From: an uncultured Lachnospiraceae bacterium
GTDB lineage: Bacteria > Bacillota > Clostridia > Lachnospirales > Lachnospiraceae
NCBI GenBank assembly: GCA_947172645.1
Contig: CAMWBY010000024.1
Coordinates: forward strand, 1 to 48,012
Length of the DNA stretch: 48,012 bases
Direction of reading: 5' to 3'
Shown here: in pieces, positions 1 to 9,473 of the stretch
Position numbering within the stretch: the first letter of the stretch is position 1
Layout of the letters: every line of letters begins with the position of its first letter
Program-made: the position numbers and the translations under genes
Notes under the pieces: generated by a model
Databases searched by the model: none
What the model saw: only the letters and a program-made list of their open reading frames with translations
Told to the model about the DNA's origin: nothing

Positions 1-87
1 TTTAAACTGCTGTGGAATTTACTTCTGCACTGGAATTTAAAATTTCAAGTCAGCTATTTTACAGCAGCTATTTTACAGCAGACAATC
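1..87. other. Non-coding edge with short repeats
   Basis: No gene is seen here; the stretch lies just past the 3' end of the protease gene. A 14-base unit (cagctattttacag) is present twice in tandem at about 52-79. The word tggaattta occurs twice in direct orientation near 12-40 and reappears, partly inverted, at the other end of the window. No clear terminator for the protease is visible. Confidence 0.5.
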
Positions 88-1011
88 TCATTCTTTCTCA
101 TCGCACATCTCTTCTAAATCCAACATTCCCCATCCCTGTTTGCTCCATGCGTCCCCCAAATCCCTTGCGCTGTAAATCATCTTGCGCTTCACTTCTTCAT
201 TGCTCATGTAAGGGTACTTCTGCAGATAAAGGGCACATGCCCCGGACACGATTGGCGTCGCCATGGAAGTGCCGCTTTTTTTAAGATAGGCGCTGCGGTA
301 GCCGCTCCACATGTTCCCTCTGCATTGTACGTTGCAGGAAACAATATCTGTTCCGGGCGCCACGATATCAGGCTTCCGGTATAACATGCTCCGGCTTCCC
401 CTGCCGGAGTAATTCTCACATAAATCTTTGCGGGCGCCGAAATATCCTCCCTCATGGCATCCCACCGTAATCACTTTGCGGCTGCCGCCAAGGGGTGATA
501 TCGTCCCTTCTTTCGGGCCGTTGTTGCCCGCTGCGCACACCACCACGATACCCTGTTCCCAGGCGTCGTCCAACAAATCAACAAGTTCTGTCATACGCTC
601 CTTTTCATTCTGTGTACCGATTCCCAAAGACACGTTCAAAACCCGTATCCGGTAACGGGCGCGGTTTTTTAAAACCCACTGCAGTCCGCGGGACATACTT
701 TCTATACTGCCCTCACCGTTATGGTCCAATACTTTACCGACACAAAGCCGGCAGGTTGGGGACATTCCCTTATATAAACCGCGGGAAGCATAGCCGCTAC
801 CTCCGACACAGCCAGCCACGTGGGTTCCATGCCCGCTGTCGTCATAACTTCCCCTCCTTCCGTCCACGAAATCTGCAAAAGCGACCAGGCGGTTGCCAAA
901 ATCCGGATGAACGCCTATTCCGGTATCTAAAACTGCCACAGTGACTTCATCCGTCACAATATCCTCTTGTATGGAATCACTGCAGCCTACTTGTTTCCTC
1001 ACTCGATTCAC
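88..1011 (-). CDS. Subtilisin-like serine protease (S8 family)
   Basis: Peptidase of the S8 (subtilase) family, 307 aa. The catalytic triad is visible in order: Asp29 in VAVLDTGIG, His61 in SGHGTHVAG and Ser249 in SGTSMATP, with the oxyanion Asn163 in AAGNNG. The chain begins almost at the catalytic domain: there is no signal peptide and no recognisable I9 prodomain, so it resembles the short intracellular or AprX-like subtilases rather than secreted ones. The start is a GTG with a GGAGA site about 7 bases upstream; the ATG between them opens a reading frame that stops at once. It lies downstream of the LRR/sortase genes on the same strand but is separated from them by a strong terminator, so co-transcription is unlikely. 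Family call is firm; substrate and location are unknown. Confidence 0.93.
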   Translation of the reverse strand: MNRVRKQVGCSDSIQEDIVTDEVTVAVLDTGIGVHPDFGNRLVAFADFVDGRRGSYDDSGHGTHVAGCVGGSGYASRGLYKGMSPTCRLCVGKVLDHNGEGSIESMSRGLQWVLKNRARYRIRVLNVSLGIGTQNEKERMTELVDLLDDAWEQGIVVVCAAGNNGPKEGTISPLGGSRKVITVGCHEGGYFGARKDLCENYSGRGSRSMLYRKPDIVAPGTDIVSCNVQCRGNMWSGYRSAYLKKSGTSMATPIVSGACALYLQKYPYMSNEEVKRKMIYSARDLGDAWSKQGWGMLDLEEMCDEKE

Positions 1012-1046
1012 GACATATCTCCACGCAATCCAATAGTCAATGCCGG

Positions 1047-1091
1047 AAAAAAACTCCCGGCTATAGACTTATTCTATGCCAGGAGTTTTTT
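1047..1091 (-). terminator. Terminator after the LRR surface operon
   Basis: Inverted repeat whose arms run from A7-CTCCCGGC to GCC-AGGAG-T6, with a further small pairing in the loop (ctatag/ctatg region). It ends in a T run on both strands, so it can act in both directions. It sits 15 bases beyond the stop of the 946-aa LRR protein and before the protease gene. Confidence 0.8.
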
Positions 1092-1105
1092 AGCGTTCAG
1101 TGATT

Positions 1106-3946
1106 CTATATTTTCCTAATTTTCTTCTTTTTTCCGCCCCGGTAAAAGAACATCGCCATGGCGCTGCAGACCAGTCCGGCACACAAGAACCATTTCGGAT
1201 GTATGCTGTAATCTCCGGTGTCCGGGGAAGCATCCTTCTTGCCAAGGGAAGTAAATACAGCCTGGCCATCTTTCACATCGGCCACCGACATGTTGTTGCT
1301 GCCATAATTATAGACGCCATAGGGCGAAAAATGTCTCGCCGAGAAAGCAATCGCATCTGTCCCGTCCACAGAGACCACTCTACTCTCCACTTCCTCCAAC
1401 TGTCCGTCCGCATCCAGACATACCACATGCAGATTGTCCCCGCTCACTCCCTTAGGCATGGGAAGGGTAATTTCCACGGTCTGCCTGCCAAGCCCTGTAA
1501 TCTGTACTCCTGTGGCGGCGTCTGTCAGCTTCATCTCGTAGGCGCATAGATTATGGGGCAGCTTATTGCCGTATATCTTCCTGTAAACGTCGCCTATCCG
1601 CAATTTGGCATTCTCATCGTCTTCGACTGTCAGGATATAGTTACCCTCTGCGCCTTCCATAACAGCCGTTGCCACACCGTCCTCCGGCAGTGAATAACTG
1701 TCAATGCGCACGTCAATTCCCTGGAAACCAGGCTCCGAATCTCTTTCATGGTTCACAATATCCCCTGTGCCCGCTTCAAGCACATAGGATGCGCCGTCAA
1801 TCAGATAGGTTTCCCCTGCGCCCGGAAGACTGCCGCTCCCTTGCTTTCCGATAATCTGCAGCGTACCGTTCTCTCCTTCCGCTGCGTCCTTTGTCTTCTT
1901 ACAGATAACTCCTGCGAATCCGGCTCCTGCATCATCCAGTACCGTACCTGTAATGTCATTTACATTTTCCGAGATAACAGCTACAGAACTGCCTTTCAAT
2001 GCCAAGTCCCGGTAGGTATCCCTGTAAACCTTCGTTGCGTTCGTCCCATAAGCCAGTTTCGGAAGGCTGTCTCCGTCAAAAACAACTACGCCTGTCTCCG
2101 CTGCCCTGTCAGAGCCCGTGCTGTCATAAGCCCTAAGCCCAATCGTCTCCACACTGGCAGGGATGTGCACTGTCGCAAGCGGACAGCCCGCAAACGCCCG
2201 GTCACGGATTTCCCGCACCTGGTTTGCACCTTCTATCTGCGTCAAAGCGCTGCATCCCTCGAATGCCGCCTCGCCGATAACCTCCACACTGTCGGGCAGA
2301 ATAACTTTGTTGATGCTGCCGCAGTCCTTGAAGGCTTCAGCCCCTATCTGCTTCACCTGGGCAGGCACGGTGACAACGCCGCCGCTTCCTTTATATGCCA
2401 ACAGAATGCCGTCCCCGACAATCAGATAATCTCCGCTTCCGTTCTGCTTCCAGTCCATCAGCCACGGCGTATTCGCAAACGCCGCCACCTCAATATTCTG
2501 CACGCTGTTCGGAATCACTACGTCAGACAATGCGTCGCAGTGATAAAAAGCAGCGTAACCAATCTCCTCCACACCGTCGGGAATCCTGATGGACGCTAAA
2601 TCCGACCTGGCAAAAGAAAACTCGCCAAGCCTGACAATCCCTTCCGGGATATCATAAGACGTCATCTCATCGTCATAATATGCCTGCGCCGCTATAACAG
2701 ACTTGTTGACAACCGTATACTTGGGGAACGAGCCTCCCTTGGCATCCTCAGAACCTTCCAGCCCCGGTACGGTGTCCGTATACTGCTCTATGTCATCCTG
2801 CGGCGTACCGCCGATGGTTTCCCCGGTGCTCCCCACATTGATGGTCGCCTCCGCATTGTCCACCAAAATAAATGCCTGCCGTCCGATGACCCTGGTTTTC
2901 CCTTTGACAGAAGCGTCTTCCTCCTCCGCCATTGCATTCATGTGGGAGACCTCATGATAATAATCCACCGGAGCGGTTCTTGGCGGCGTGCCGTCCTGCG
3001 ACACGCCGTTTCCACTGACAGTGGAAGGAATCGGCGCCTCCTCATATTCCGACACGTCGATATCCTCCAATTCCAAAGACTGCGCGAAAGTATCCGCCCT
3101 GGAACCCGCATCGGCCTGAATCTCTAACTTCGTACACCCGTCGAAAGCCGTACTGTGTATCTCGCTGACCGACGGCGGAATCGCAATCGTGCGCAGCCTG
3201 ACACAATCCTCGAAAGCTTTCATATCAATCGCCTTAACAGAATAAGGTATCTCTATCTCTTTCAGATTCTTACAATTCGAGAAAGCATATGCGGAAATTT
3301 CCTTCACATTGCTGCTAATCTCTGCTTTCTGCAAATTATAATCGCCCCAGAAAGCATAAGGCTTAATTTTCGCCACCGTTCCCGGCATTGTATAACTTTC
3401 AGCCTTCCGCCCCGCCAAGACCTGATAGAGCGTATCCCTGCCGTTCTTATTATAGATTGCCCCGTCATCGCAGGTAAACTTCGGGTTACTGCTGTCAATA
3501 TGTACGTCCGCAAGGCTGTAATCGCCTGCAAACGCCCCGTTCCCAAGACTTTCAAGTCCTGTTCCGATACTGACGCTCTTGAGGGAAGGACAGCGGGCAA
3601 AAGCCGCATTGTCAATCACAGTCACGGAATTTGGAACCGTGACGCTCTCAAGGTTCTTGCATCCGGCGAAAGCTCCCGAGCCGATAATCTCCACTGAATC
3701 GCCTATCGTGACACGCTTTATGCTGCCATTGTCCGCGAAAGCGTCCGCCTCTATCTTTTCCACGTAATTGGAAACAGACACGTCCTCAGCCGTGCCATTG
3801 TATTTCACTAATGTAGTTCCATCCATCTGAAAATCAGATGCGGAAGAGGTTTCCACCGCTTCCACATCTGATACAGGGACCTGAGTTACTGCTATTGCCG
3901 TGACAAGAAGCAGCATACCAATCAGATTTCTTACTTTTTTTCCCAT
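1106..3946 (-). CDS. BspA-like leucine-rich-repeat surface protein with sortase signal
   Basis: Secreted cell-wall protein of 946 aa. Residues 1-31 form a signal peptide (basic start, hydrophobic LLLVTAIAV core, likely cleavage after VEA). Two blocks of LRR_5/BspA-type repeats follow (about 35-290 and 410-640), seen as repeated 'IgdsVeeIgsgAFagCknLesVtIP' style units of 22-23 aa. A beta-rich domain before the anchor contains an HFSPYGVY motif that is shared with the neighbouring protein (HFSPYTVY). The C-terminus has SPDTGD at 907-912, a hydrophobic span and the tail GGKKKKIRKI, which fits a sortase B-type [S/P]PxTG signal of clostridia. The gene starts 11 bases after the upstream LRR gene, and its AAGGAA ribosome site overlaps that gene's stop, so the two are probably translationally coupled. 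BspA-type proteins often act in adhesion; the ligand here is unknown. Confidence 0.9.
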   Translation of the reverse strand: MGKKVRNLIGMLLLVTAIAVTQVPVSDVEAVETSSASDFQMDGTTLVKYNGTAEDVSVSNYVEKIEADAFADNGSIKRVTIGDSVEIIGSGAFAGCKNLESVTVPNSVTVIDNAAFARCPSLKSVSIGTGLESLGNGAFAGDYSLADVHIDSSNPKFTCDDGAIYNKNGRDTLYQVLAGRKAESYTMPGTVAKIKPYAFWGDYNLQKAEISSNVKEISAYAFSNCKNLKEIEIPYSVKAIDMKAFEDCVRLRTIAIPPSVSEIHSTAFDGCTKLEIQADAGSRADTFAQSLELEDIDVSEYEEAPIPSTVSGNGVSQDGTPPRTAPVDYYHEVSHMNAMAEEEDASVKGKTRVIGRQAFILVDNAEATINVGSTGETIGGTPQDDIEQYTDTVPGLEGSEDAKGGSFPKYTVVNKSVIAAQAYYDDEMTSYDIPEGIVRLGEFSFARSDLASIRIPDGVEEIGYAAFYHCDALSDVVIPNSVQNIEVAAFANTPWLMDWKQNGSGDYLIVGDGILLAYKGSGGVVTVPAQVKQIGAEAFKDCGSINKVILPDSVEVIGEAAFEGCSALTQIEGANQVREIRDRAFAGCPLATVHIPASVETIGLRAYDSTGSDRAAETGVVVFDGDSLPKLAYGTNATKVYRDTYRDLALKGSSVAVISENVNDITGTVLDDAGAGFAGVICKKTKDAAEGENGTLQIIGKQGSGSLPGAGETYLIDGASYVLEAGTGDIVNHERDSEPGFQGIDVRIDSYSLPEDGVATAVMEGAEGNYILTVEDDENAKLRIGDVYRKIYGNKLPHNLCAYEMKLTDAATGVQITGLGRQTVEITLPMPKGVSGDNLHVVCLDADGQLEEVESRVVSVDGTDAIAFSARHFSPYGVYNYGSNNMSVADVKDGQAVFTSLGKKDASPDTGDYSIHPKWFLCAGLVCSAMAMFFYRGGKKKKIRKI

Positions 3947-3957
3947 TAGAATTTCCT

Positions 3958-6900
3958 TTATGCTGTTTTTACCTTAACCTTCTTATCCTTCTTCATAAAC
4001 AAGATAATCGATAAGCACGCAAGGCCAAGTGATAAGAACCACTTCGGATGAATCGGGTCTCCGGTCTTCGGCGTCGTATCAAGCATACCTTCCGTCAGGT
4101 TGCCCGTGTCCACATAGACCGTGTACGGCGAGAAGTGCGTAGCCGTAAACCTGATACAAGGAATACCGTTGATTGTCGTAAAACTCTCATTCAGGCTCTC
4201 TAACTGGTTGCCATTCACAACCGCGCCCGCCATATTATTGCCGCCATACGCCACCAAAGCGTCCGGTATCGGAATCGTAATATCCACGGAAAGCCCTGTA
4301 GTATCTGCAATCTTCACCGTTCCGGTAGAATCATACAGACTGATATCCATCGCATAATACAGGATATTCTCCAAGCTGCCGTATTTACCTGTCAACGCAT
4401 CCGCCACCGCCCTGGTCGCCTCGTCCGTCTCGGTAATCTTGACAATAAAGTTATCTGTCGAACCGTTGACATTGGCTGTAGCCAAATCTTTATTGGAAAT
4501 GCCCGGCTTCGTAATATCCACACGGGTGTCTCCGTTTCCTGTGGTGCCTGTGCCACCGCCGCCATTGCCGCCGCTCGTACCACCTGTCGCTGCAGGAGTA
4601 GTCGGCGCCGCCGTAGCTGCAGTGAACTCCGCCGTGACTGTCACGTCGCTGGACGGCATAGTGAAGGAAGTCGTCGGGCTGCTGACGCTTGCAAGCGAAA
4701 CGCCCTGTGAACTTGTCGACCACTTGCTGAATACCTGGCCGTCGGCCGCCGGGTTCGCAATAATCCAAACCGTTGAGCCTGCCGTATAATCGCCGCTTCC
4801 GGCGCCGTTTACAACCGTCACCTTGTGCTTGCCTGCCGCCGCGTCGGACGATGTCGTCGAAGTGGACGCATTGGAAGACGATGTGGACGACGTGCTGCTG
4901 CTTGACGAAGAATTCTTATCCGAAGAGGTATTCTTCGAGCTGCTCGTCGTATTATTGCTCGGGTTGTTTGTCGCATTATTGGAGGTATTGGTAGAGCCTC
5001 CGCTTGGGTTATTTACTGTCGTTGCTTTGTATAATGCCAGGATTGACTTGTTACCTTGTACATTGGTAAAAGAGTCGCTCCACTTATCAAATGTATATCC
5101 GGCATGAGTTGGCGGCCACGGTGCAATTGCCTCCCCGCCCGGCGAGATATACTGTGTAACCCCAATCTTCTTGCCGTCTACACTGTCATAGAAATCTATC
5201 GCATATTTTCCGCCTATTGTGCCGTCATTACTGTAACCTTTCGCATAGAAAGTCGTATCTTCATGGATTGGTTTCTTGATATCCGTGCTGTTGAGCCCAA
5301 CCCAATCTTCAAACGTCCAGCCTTCCAGTACGGCATCCTGGGGTCGCTCCACAACCTTTCCATCCTCAATATACTGCGGGTTGTCTATTGCATTTCCCTC
5401 ATCATCCTTAAGGTCTTCAATCACTGAATAGTCAAAGTTCAGGAAAGTCACTTTCCACTGCTCACCTAACCAACCTTCATCATTGGTAGGGAGATACAAT
5501 CTATAAGCATCCCCATATTCCTTGACATATCTGACTACCGCGGAATCCTTATAAGTCCTGACCTCTGTACGGCCATCCTTGCCTTCTCCGTCAAACGCAC
5601 TGCCGGAAATCTTAACCTCCTTACCGTAGAATGTAAGCGTCCTCAATCCATTCGCGCCTACAAATGCACCGCTTCCCACATCGTTGACCGTCATAGGAAG
5701 AACAACGGTATCCAACTCATCACAATTTCTGAAACAGTCTTCCGGTATCTCCGTCAGCCCTGCCGTGCTCTTGCTTCCGAAGTTTACTTCCTGAAGATGG
5801 TCGCAATCTTCGAACGCACCTGGCCTAATCGTGCTGACTTCATTCAATTTCGGGTCTGTGGACGCACTGACAATCGGTACGCCGACCTTGTCGCCCCTTG
5901 CCGACAGACATTCCTCAATCATGTAAGAACCATCTGTGTTCCTGGAATAGATAATCCCGTTGTCACACTCATATTTCTCATTGCCGCCCACCGTCTGCAT
6001 GGAGTAACATCCCCTGAACGGCGCCTTGCCGATATCTGTCAGGGCAGCCCCCAACTCTACCCTGGACAGCCTCTCACAGCTGTCAAAGGCATAATCCGGC
6101 AGGTACTTCACACTGTGCATGGTAATGGACTCTACCCGGTCATTACCACGGTTTGCCTTTTCGTATGTCTTTTTGTCCGGGTCTATGGACTCATAATCCT
6201 CATAATAACCGCTGAACAGACCCCGGACAATATCCGTATTGGTAGGGTCGGAAGCCCCCGGCTTCCTCTGTGTATACATCTCCCAAGACTTGGTGTCTAT
6301 CTTCTTAGGATCCATCAGGTAAGTGTTGACATTGGCTGCATTCTTGTTCTTTGCACTGTCATAGCTTCCATCCTCATTACGTGGACCATTTATAAACCCA
6401 AGTACATCAATGGAATCCACACCCTCCGGAACCTCTATATTGCACACTGCATTCAGCAATGCCTGCTCATCCGCATTTCCTGAATTACCGATGACATACG
6501 GATATTTTGTATAATACGGTTGTAAACTTGCATCGGCGGCATACGCCGTTATAGGCTCAAACAGGAAATCCATCATGGAAGTGTCGCCAGTTCCTCCCGA
6601 TTCCGTAGTGCTTCCCGACGTAATATTTCCTGTGCCGCCGGAAGCCGCCCAACTGCCGGCATCCTTGCAGAAATCCTTCGTAATCCATGGCCCATAATAT
6701 TCGGACTGGTATGCGGCCTCCTGTGCTTCCTTATCATCGCCCGCCTCAATCCACAAGGACTTAAAGGCTTCGCGCATGTTGTTGAAGTTTTCTCCACTGT
6801 AATTCAGATACATCTTATCAACCATCATATCCACATAAGATGTATAATGGCCCGCATCCATTTCTTCTTTATGCGCTTCAATCAGCCTTGCCTCAATCTG

Positions 6901-9330
6901 GTCATACTTCGGATAGTCCAGGAGCGTAATAAGCTCTGTGTTGGCATCGTACATAACCGTAAGGTAAGTGGGCGCAAGGCTTGTGTAGCAAACCCGCAGG
7001 CCTTCTTCATTAATCAGATTCCCTGGAGCCATCGCCCACTCAAAGGGCGCATAGCCTTTGACAATATCCCCATGGAAAGTCAGTTCCGGGCTGCCGGTCT
7101 TGAAAGCATTCTCGCCAATCTTAAAGGCTTCATGCCCGACCAGGGGCGAACTGAAAGTCACATCAACCAACTTCTCACAGCCTTCGAATGCACTTGTGCC
7201 TATCTCTGCAATGCTGTTGCCAATATATACTTCCTGCAGTTTCTTCCAATTCTTAAATACGCCGGACTCAATCAGAACAATTTTTGAATCATCTTCCAGT
7301 GTCAGCTTCTTTACATTCTGGTTCAGTCCTTCATCGCTGAAACAATCAGAAACAATTCCCGTAACTTCCGTATCACCAACTTTAGACGGAATGTCCAAAT
7401 CAATCGGGTCAGTAATTTCTATCTTGTCATCCATACGAACACAGGAAGTCAGCTTACCGTCACTGTCAATACACATCAACAGATTCTTCTCTATGTCACC
7501 AATCTCATAGAAAGGTTTTCCGTTCCTGTCATACCGATATGGCACCGCCGCACCAGACACAGCGGTCTTCGCCTTCCATGTAGTCTGACGAGGTTGTGCC
7601 TTCTGTCTTCTGGCATCCAACTCCGGACCCCATACATAAAATTTCGGGTTGCTGACCGTAGCAAACAGCTTATCCGGACTATAATCTGCATATCCGCAAG
7701 AACCGCCCCCGTCCGCCGGAAAACGAACATATTCTAAATTATAACAATTATAGAAGATATTGTCAGGAAGCGTCGCCTTCCTATCCCTACCGAAATCAGC
7801 GGGCATAATTACACGCTGCAAGTTAGTACGTCCTGCCAGTACATAATCGCCCAATCCATCCGCCTGAGCATCAGCCGCCGAATTCTTAATCGATGAAGGG
7901 AACATGAAATCTGTCAGGTTACCTATCACGCCGCTGTCCGTCGCGAATGCGCCTTCTCTGATAGAGCTAATACCTACGGTTACATCCGTGGTACCCTTCT
8001 TTATCATATTCACTTCATTCAGCGCAACGGTATTAAAGAAAGCATATTCGCCAATTTTGACATCATTTCCCGTCACATTGGAAAAATCAATCCTGGCAAG
8101 AGACCTGCAATTTGCAAACGCACCTGGCCCAATCCTATCAATTGATGTCGGAAATACAAGTTCCTGTACGCCCGAACCATAAAAGCTTTCCTTTCCAATT
8201 TCCGTCACGCCCGAACCGATATTGATATTTACCAAATCTCTGCAATTATAGAAAGCGCGGTCACAAATTCGTTCTACGTTCGCAAGTGTAATCTCTTTCA
8301 GGAAAGAGTTCTCGAAAGCACTCGTGCCGATATACTTAATCTCCTTCGGCACGGTTAAATAAAGCACATTCTTGGTATCTTTGAACGCTTCATCACCGAT
8401 ACCGATAATACCCGCATCTGTCTTATATTTAAATCCCTGGGAATCATACAATCCGGCGGGATTCTGTCCTTCAATCCTCTTCGGTATGTAGACACGGGTA
8501 TTGACGCCGCCTGCACCCTGATTCGTGGAGTCTATTACCACTGCCAGTTTACAGCCTGCAAGTCCTTTCACCTTATCACAGTAGTACTTATACCTGGCAT
8601 CCATGGGTAACTGGCCGATATTCCTTTCAAATTTAGGTTCTTCCGGTTTACTACCATCATCGAGCGAACCGGCATCAATCCAGTCTTGTAAAGCCTGGTC
8701 ATAATTCTTCTTCGTGGCGTCATACCCTGCCACATATGCCTGATATTCACTGGCAAAATACTCCATGAAGAACGCCTTGGCTAAATCATCCGCAAATTTA
8801 GGGTCTTTCACAATATACTCATACTCTTGGTCAACATCACCCGAATCTTTCTCAAAAAAGCTATTGAAATCATCCTCGGATATAGTCTGATAATCACAGG
8901 TGATATTCGGATTCAGCGTGACATTTTCCTGGGCATACATGCTGTTATATTCGCTGATGATACCCTTCTTCTCATCACCGTCCTCTGGAATATAAAACTT
9001 AAACTGCCAATCCATCTGATAGGTTCCGTCGGATAATGCGTTGATAGTATATGCCGTCTCATCATTACTAGTATCGTCATCTGACTTCATATTATCTGGC
9101 AACTCCACTGGCTTCCCCCCAAATGACTTCGGGTAAGAATAAGGCAGCTCCGACTCTGACGTATCCCCTCCGGGTGTATCTTCTCCGGCTCCATCCCCCG
9201 CCGCATAGTTCTCCGGCACCGGAATCGCCGCCACGCCAATCGACGTAATCATAAGTATCGCTGCCAGGCTGCGCCTGATGCTGCGCTTTAATCTCCTTCT
9301 CGATTTCTTAACCGGTGTTTTCTTTGCCAT
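3958..9330 (-). CDS. Giant BspA-like LRR surface protein with InlB-type repeats and sortase signal
   Basis: Secreted, probably wall-anchored protein of 1790 aa. The chosen start (MAKKTPVKK) has AGGAG seven bases upstream; an ATG five codons earlier is spaced too tightly. A basic n-region and the hydrophobic segment LAAILMITSIGVAA make a signal peptide. LRR_5/BspA repeats occur in several blocks (about 310-600, 660-780 and 1090-1300), separated by non-repeat segments rich in Tyr and Asp. Then come two Listeria-Bacteroides (InlB B-like) repeats with GWTFEDW and GYTFDKW motifs, a Ser/Thr/Asn-only linker of about 65 aa, a further 'bacterial repeat' domain (FSKWSTSS), a pre-anchor domain with HFSPYTVY, and TPKTGD followed by a transmembrane span and KKDKKVKVKTA. 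The segment IHPKWFL after the motif is identical to that in the partner protein. It lies between the sortase and the second LRR gene. Confidence 0.9.
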   Translation of the reverse strand: MAKKTPVKKSRRRLKRSIRRSLAAILMITSIGVAAIPVPENYAAGDGAGEDTPGGDTSESELPYSYPKSFGGKPVELPDNMKSDDDTSNDETAYTINALSDGTYQMDWQFKFYIPEDGDEKKGIISEYNSMYAQENVTLNPNITCDYQTISEDDFNSFFEKDSGDVDQEYEYIVKDPKFADDLAKAFFMEYFASEYQAYVAGYDATKKNYDQALQDWIDAGSLDDGSKPEEPKFERNIGQLPMDARYKYYCDKVKGLAGCKLAVVIDSTNQGAGGVNTRVYIPKRIEGQNPAGLYDSQGFKYKTDAGIIGIGDEAFKDTKNVLYLTVPKEIKYIGTSAFENSFLKEITLANVERICDRAFYNCRDLVNINIGSGVTEIGKESFYGSGVQELVFPTSIDRIGPGAFANCRSLARIDFSNVTGNDVKIGEYAFFNTVALNEVNMIKKGTTDVTVGISSIREGAFATDSGVIGNLTDFMFPSSIKNSAADAQADGLGDYVLAGRTNLQRVIMPADFGRDRKATLPDNIFYNCYNLEYVRFPADGGGSCGYADYSPDKLFATVSNPKFYVWGPELDARRQKAQPRQTTWKAKTAVSGAAVPYRYDRNGKPFYEIGDIEKNLLMCIDSDGKLTSCVRMDDKIEITDPIDLDIPSKVGDTEVTGIVSDCFSDEGLNQNVKKLTLEDDSKIVLIESGVFKNWKKLQEVYIGNSIAEIGTSAFEGCEKLVDVTFSSPLVGHEAFKIGENAFKTGSPELTFHGDIVKGYAPFEWAMAPGNLINEEGLRVCYTSLAPTYLTVMYDANTELITLLDYPKYDQIEARLIEAHKEEMDAGHYTSYVDMMVDKMYLNYSGENFNNMREAFKSLWIEAGDDKEAQEAAYQSEYYGPWITKDFCKDAGSWAASGGTGNITSGSTTESGGTGDTSMMDFLFEPITAYAADASLQPYYTKYPYVIGNSGNADEQALLNAVCNIEVPEGVDSIDVLGFINGPRNEDGSYDSAKNKNAANVNTYLMDPKKIDTKSWEMYTQRKPGASDPTNTDIVRGLFSGYYEDYESIDPDKKTYEKANRGNDRVESITMHSVKYLPDYAFDSCERLSRVELGAALTDIGKAPFRGCYSMQTVGGNEKYECDNGIIYSRNTDGSYMIEECLSARGDKVGVPIVSASTDPKLNEVSTIRPGAFEDCDHLQEVNFGSKSTAGLTEIPEDCFRNCDELDTVVLPMTVNDVGSGAFVGANGLRTLTFYGKEVKISGSAFDGEGKDGRTEVRTYKDSAVVRYVKEYGDAYRLYLPTNDEGWLGEQWKVTFLNFDYSVIEDLKDDEGNAIDNPQYIEDGKVVERPQDAVLEGWTFEDWVGLNSTDIKKPIHEDTTFYAKGYSNDGTIGGKYAIDFYDSVDGKKIGVTQYISPGGEAIAPWPPTHAGYTFDKWSDSFTNVQGNKSILALYKATTVNNPSGGSTNTSNNATNNPSNNTTSSSKNTSSDKNSSSSSSTSSTSSSNASTSTTSSDAAAGKHKVTVVNGAGSGDYTAGSTVWIIANPAADGQVFSKWSTSSQGVSLASVSSPTTSFTMPSSDVTVTAEFTAATAAPTTPAATGGTSGGNGGGGTGTTGNGDTRVDITKPGISNKDLATANVNGSTDNFIVKITETDEATRAVADALTGKYGSLENILYYAMDISLYDSTGTVKIADTTGLSVDITIPIPDALVAYGGNNMAGAVVNGNQLESLNESFTTINGIPCIRFTATHFSPYTVYVDTGNLTEGMLDTTPKTGDPIHPKWFLSLGLACLSIILFMKKDKKVKVKTA

Positions 9331-9345
9331 GATTTCTCTCCTCAT

Positions 9346-9473
9346 TTCCCCTCTATCATTTATATACCCGTAATACGGAATTACACTTTATCCAATATAT
9401 TCCCACTGTGCCTGCCCTTACCCACAGGGCCTGGCAAACCGCATACCTATGCCTGCCTCCATCACACAGTATA
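9346..9473 (-). other. Spacer between sortase and LRR gene with a hairpin
   Basis: Gap of 128 bases between two co-directional genes. On the minus strand it holds an imperfect hairpin near 9405-9435 (GCCCT/AGGGC inside TGCC/GGCA) without a T tract, and a small inverted repeat GTAAT/ATTAC near 9370-9385. It could hold a processing site, an attenuator or a second promoter; none is clear. Confidence 0.35.

Noticed and set aside
1748..2599. 283-codon plus-strand open frame within the 946-aa LRR gene
   Set aside because: Antisense shadow of a clear secreted LRR protein; composition is Arg/Cys/His-rich without any domain, and there is no ribosome site or promoter.
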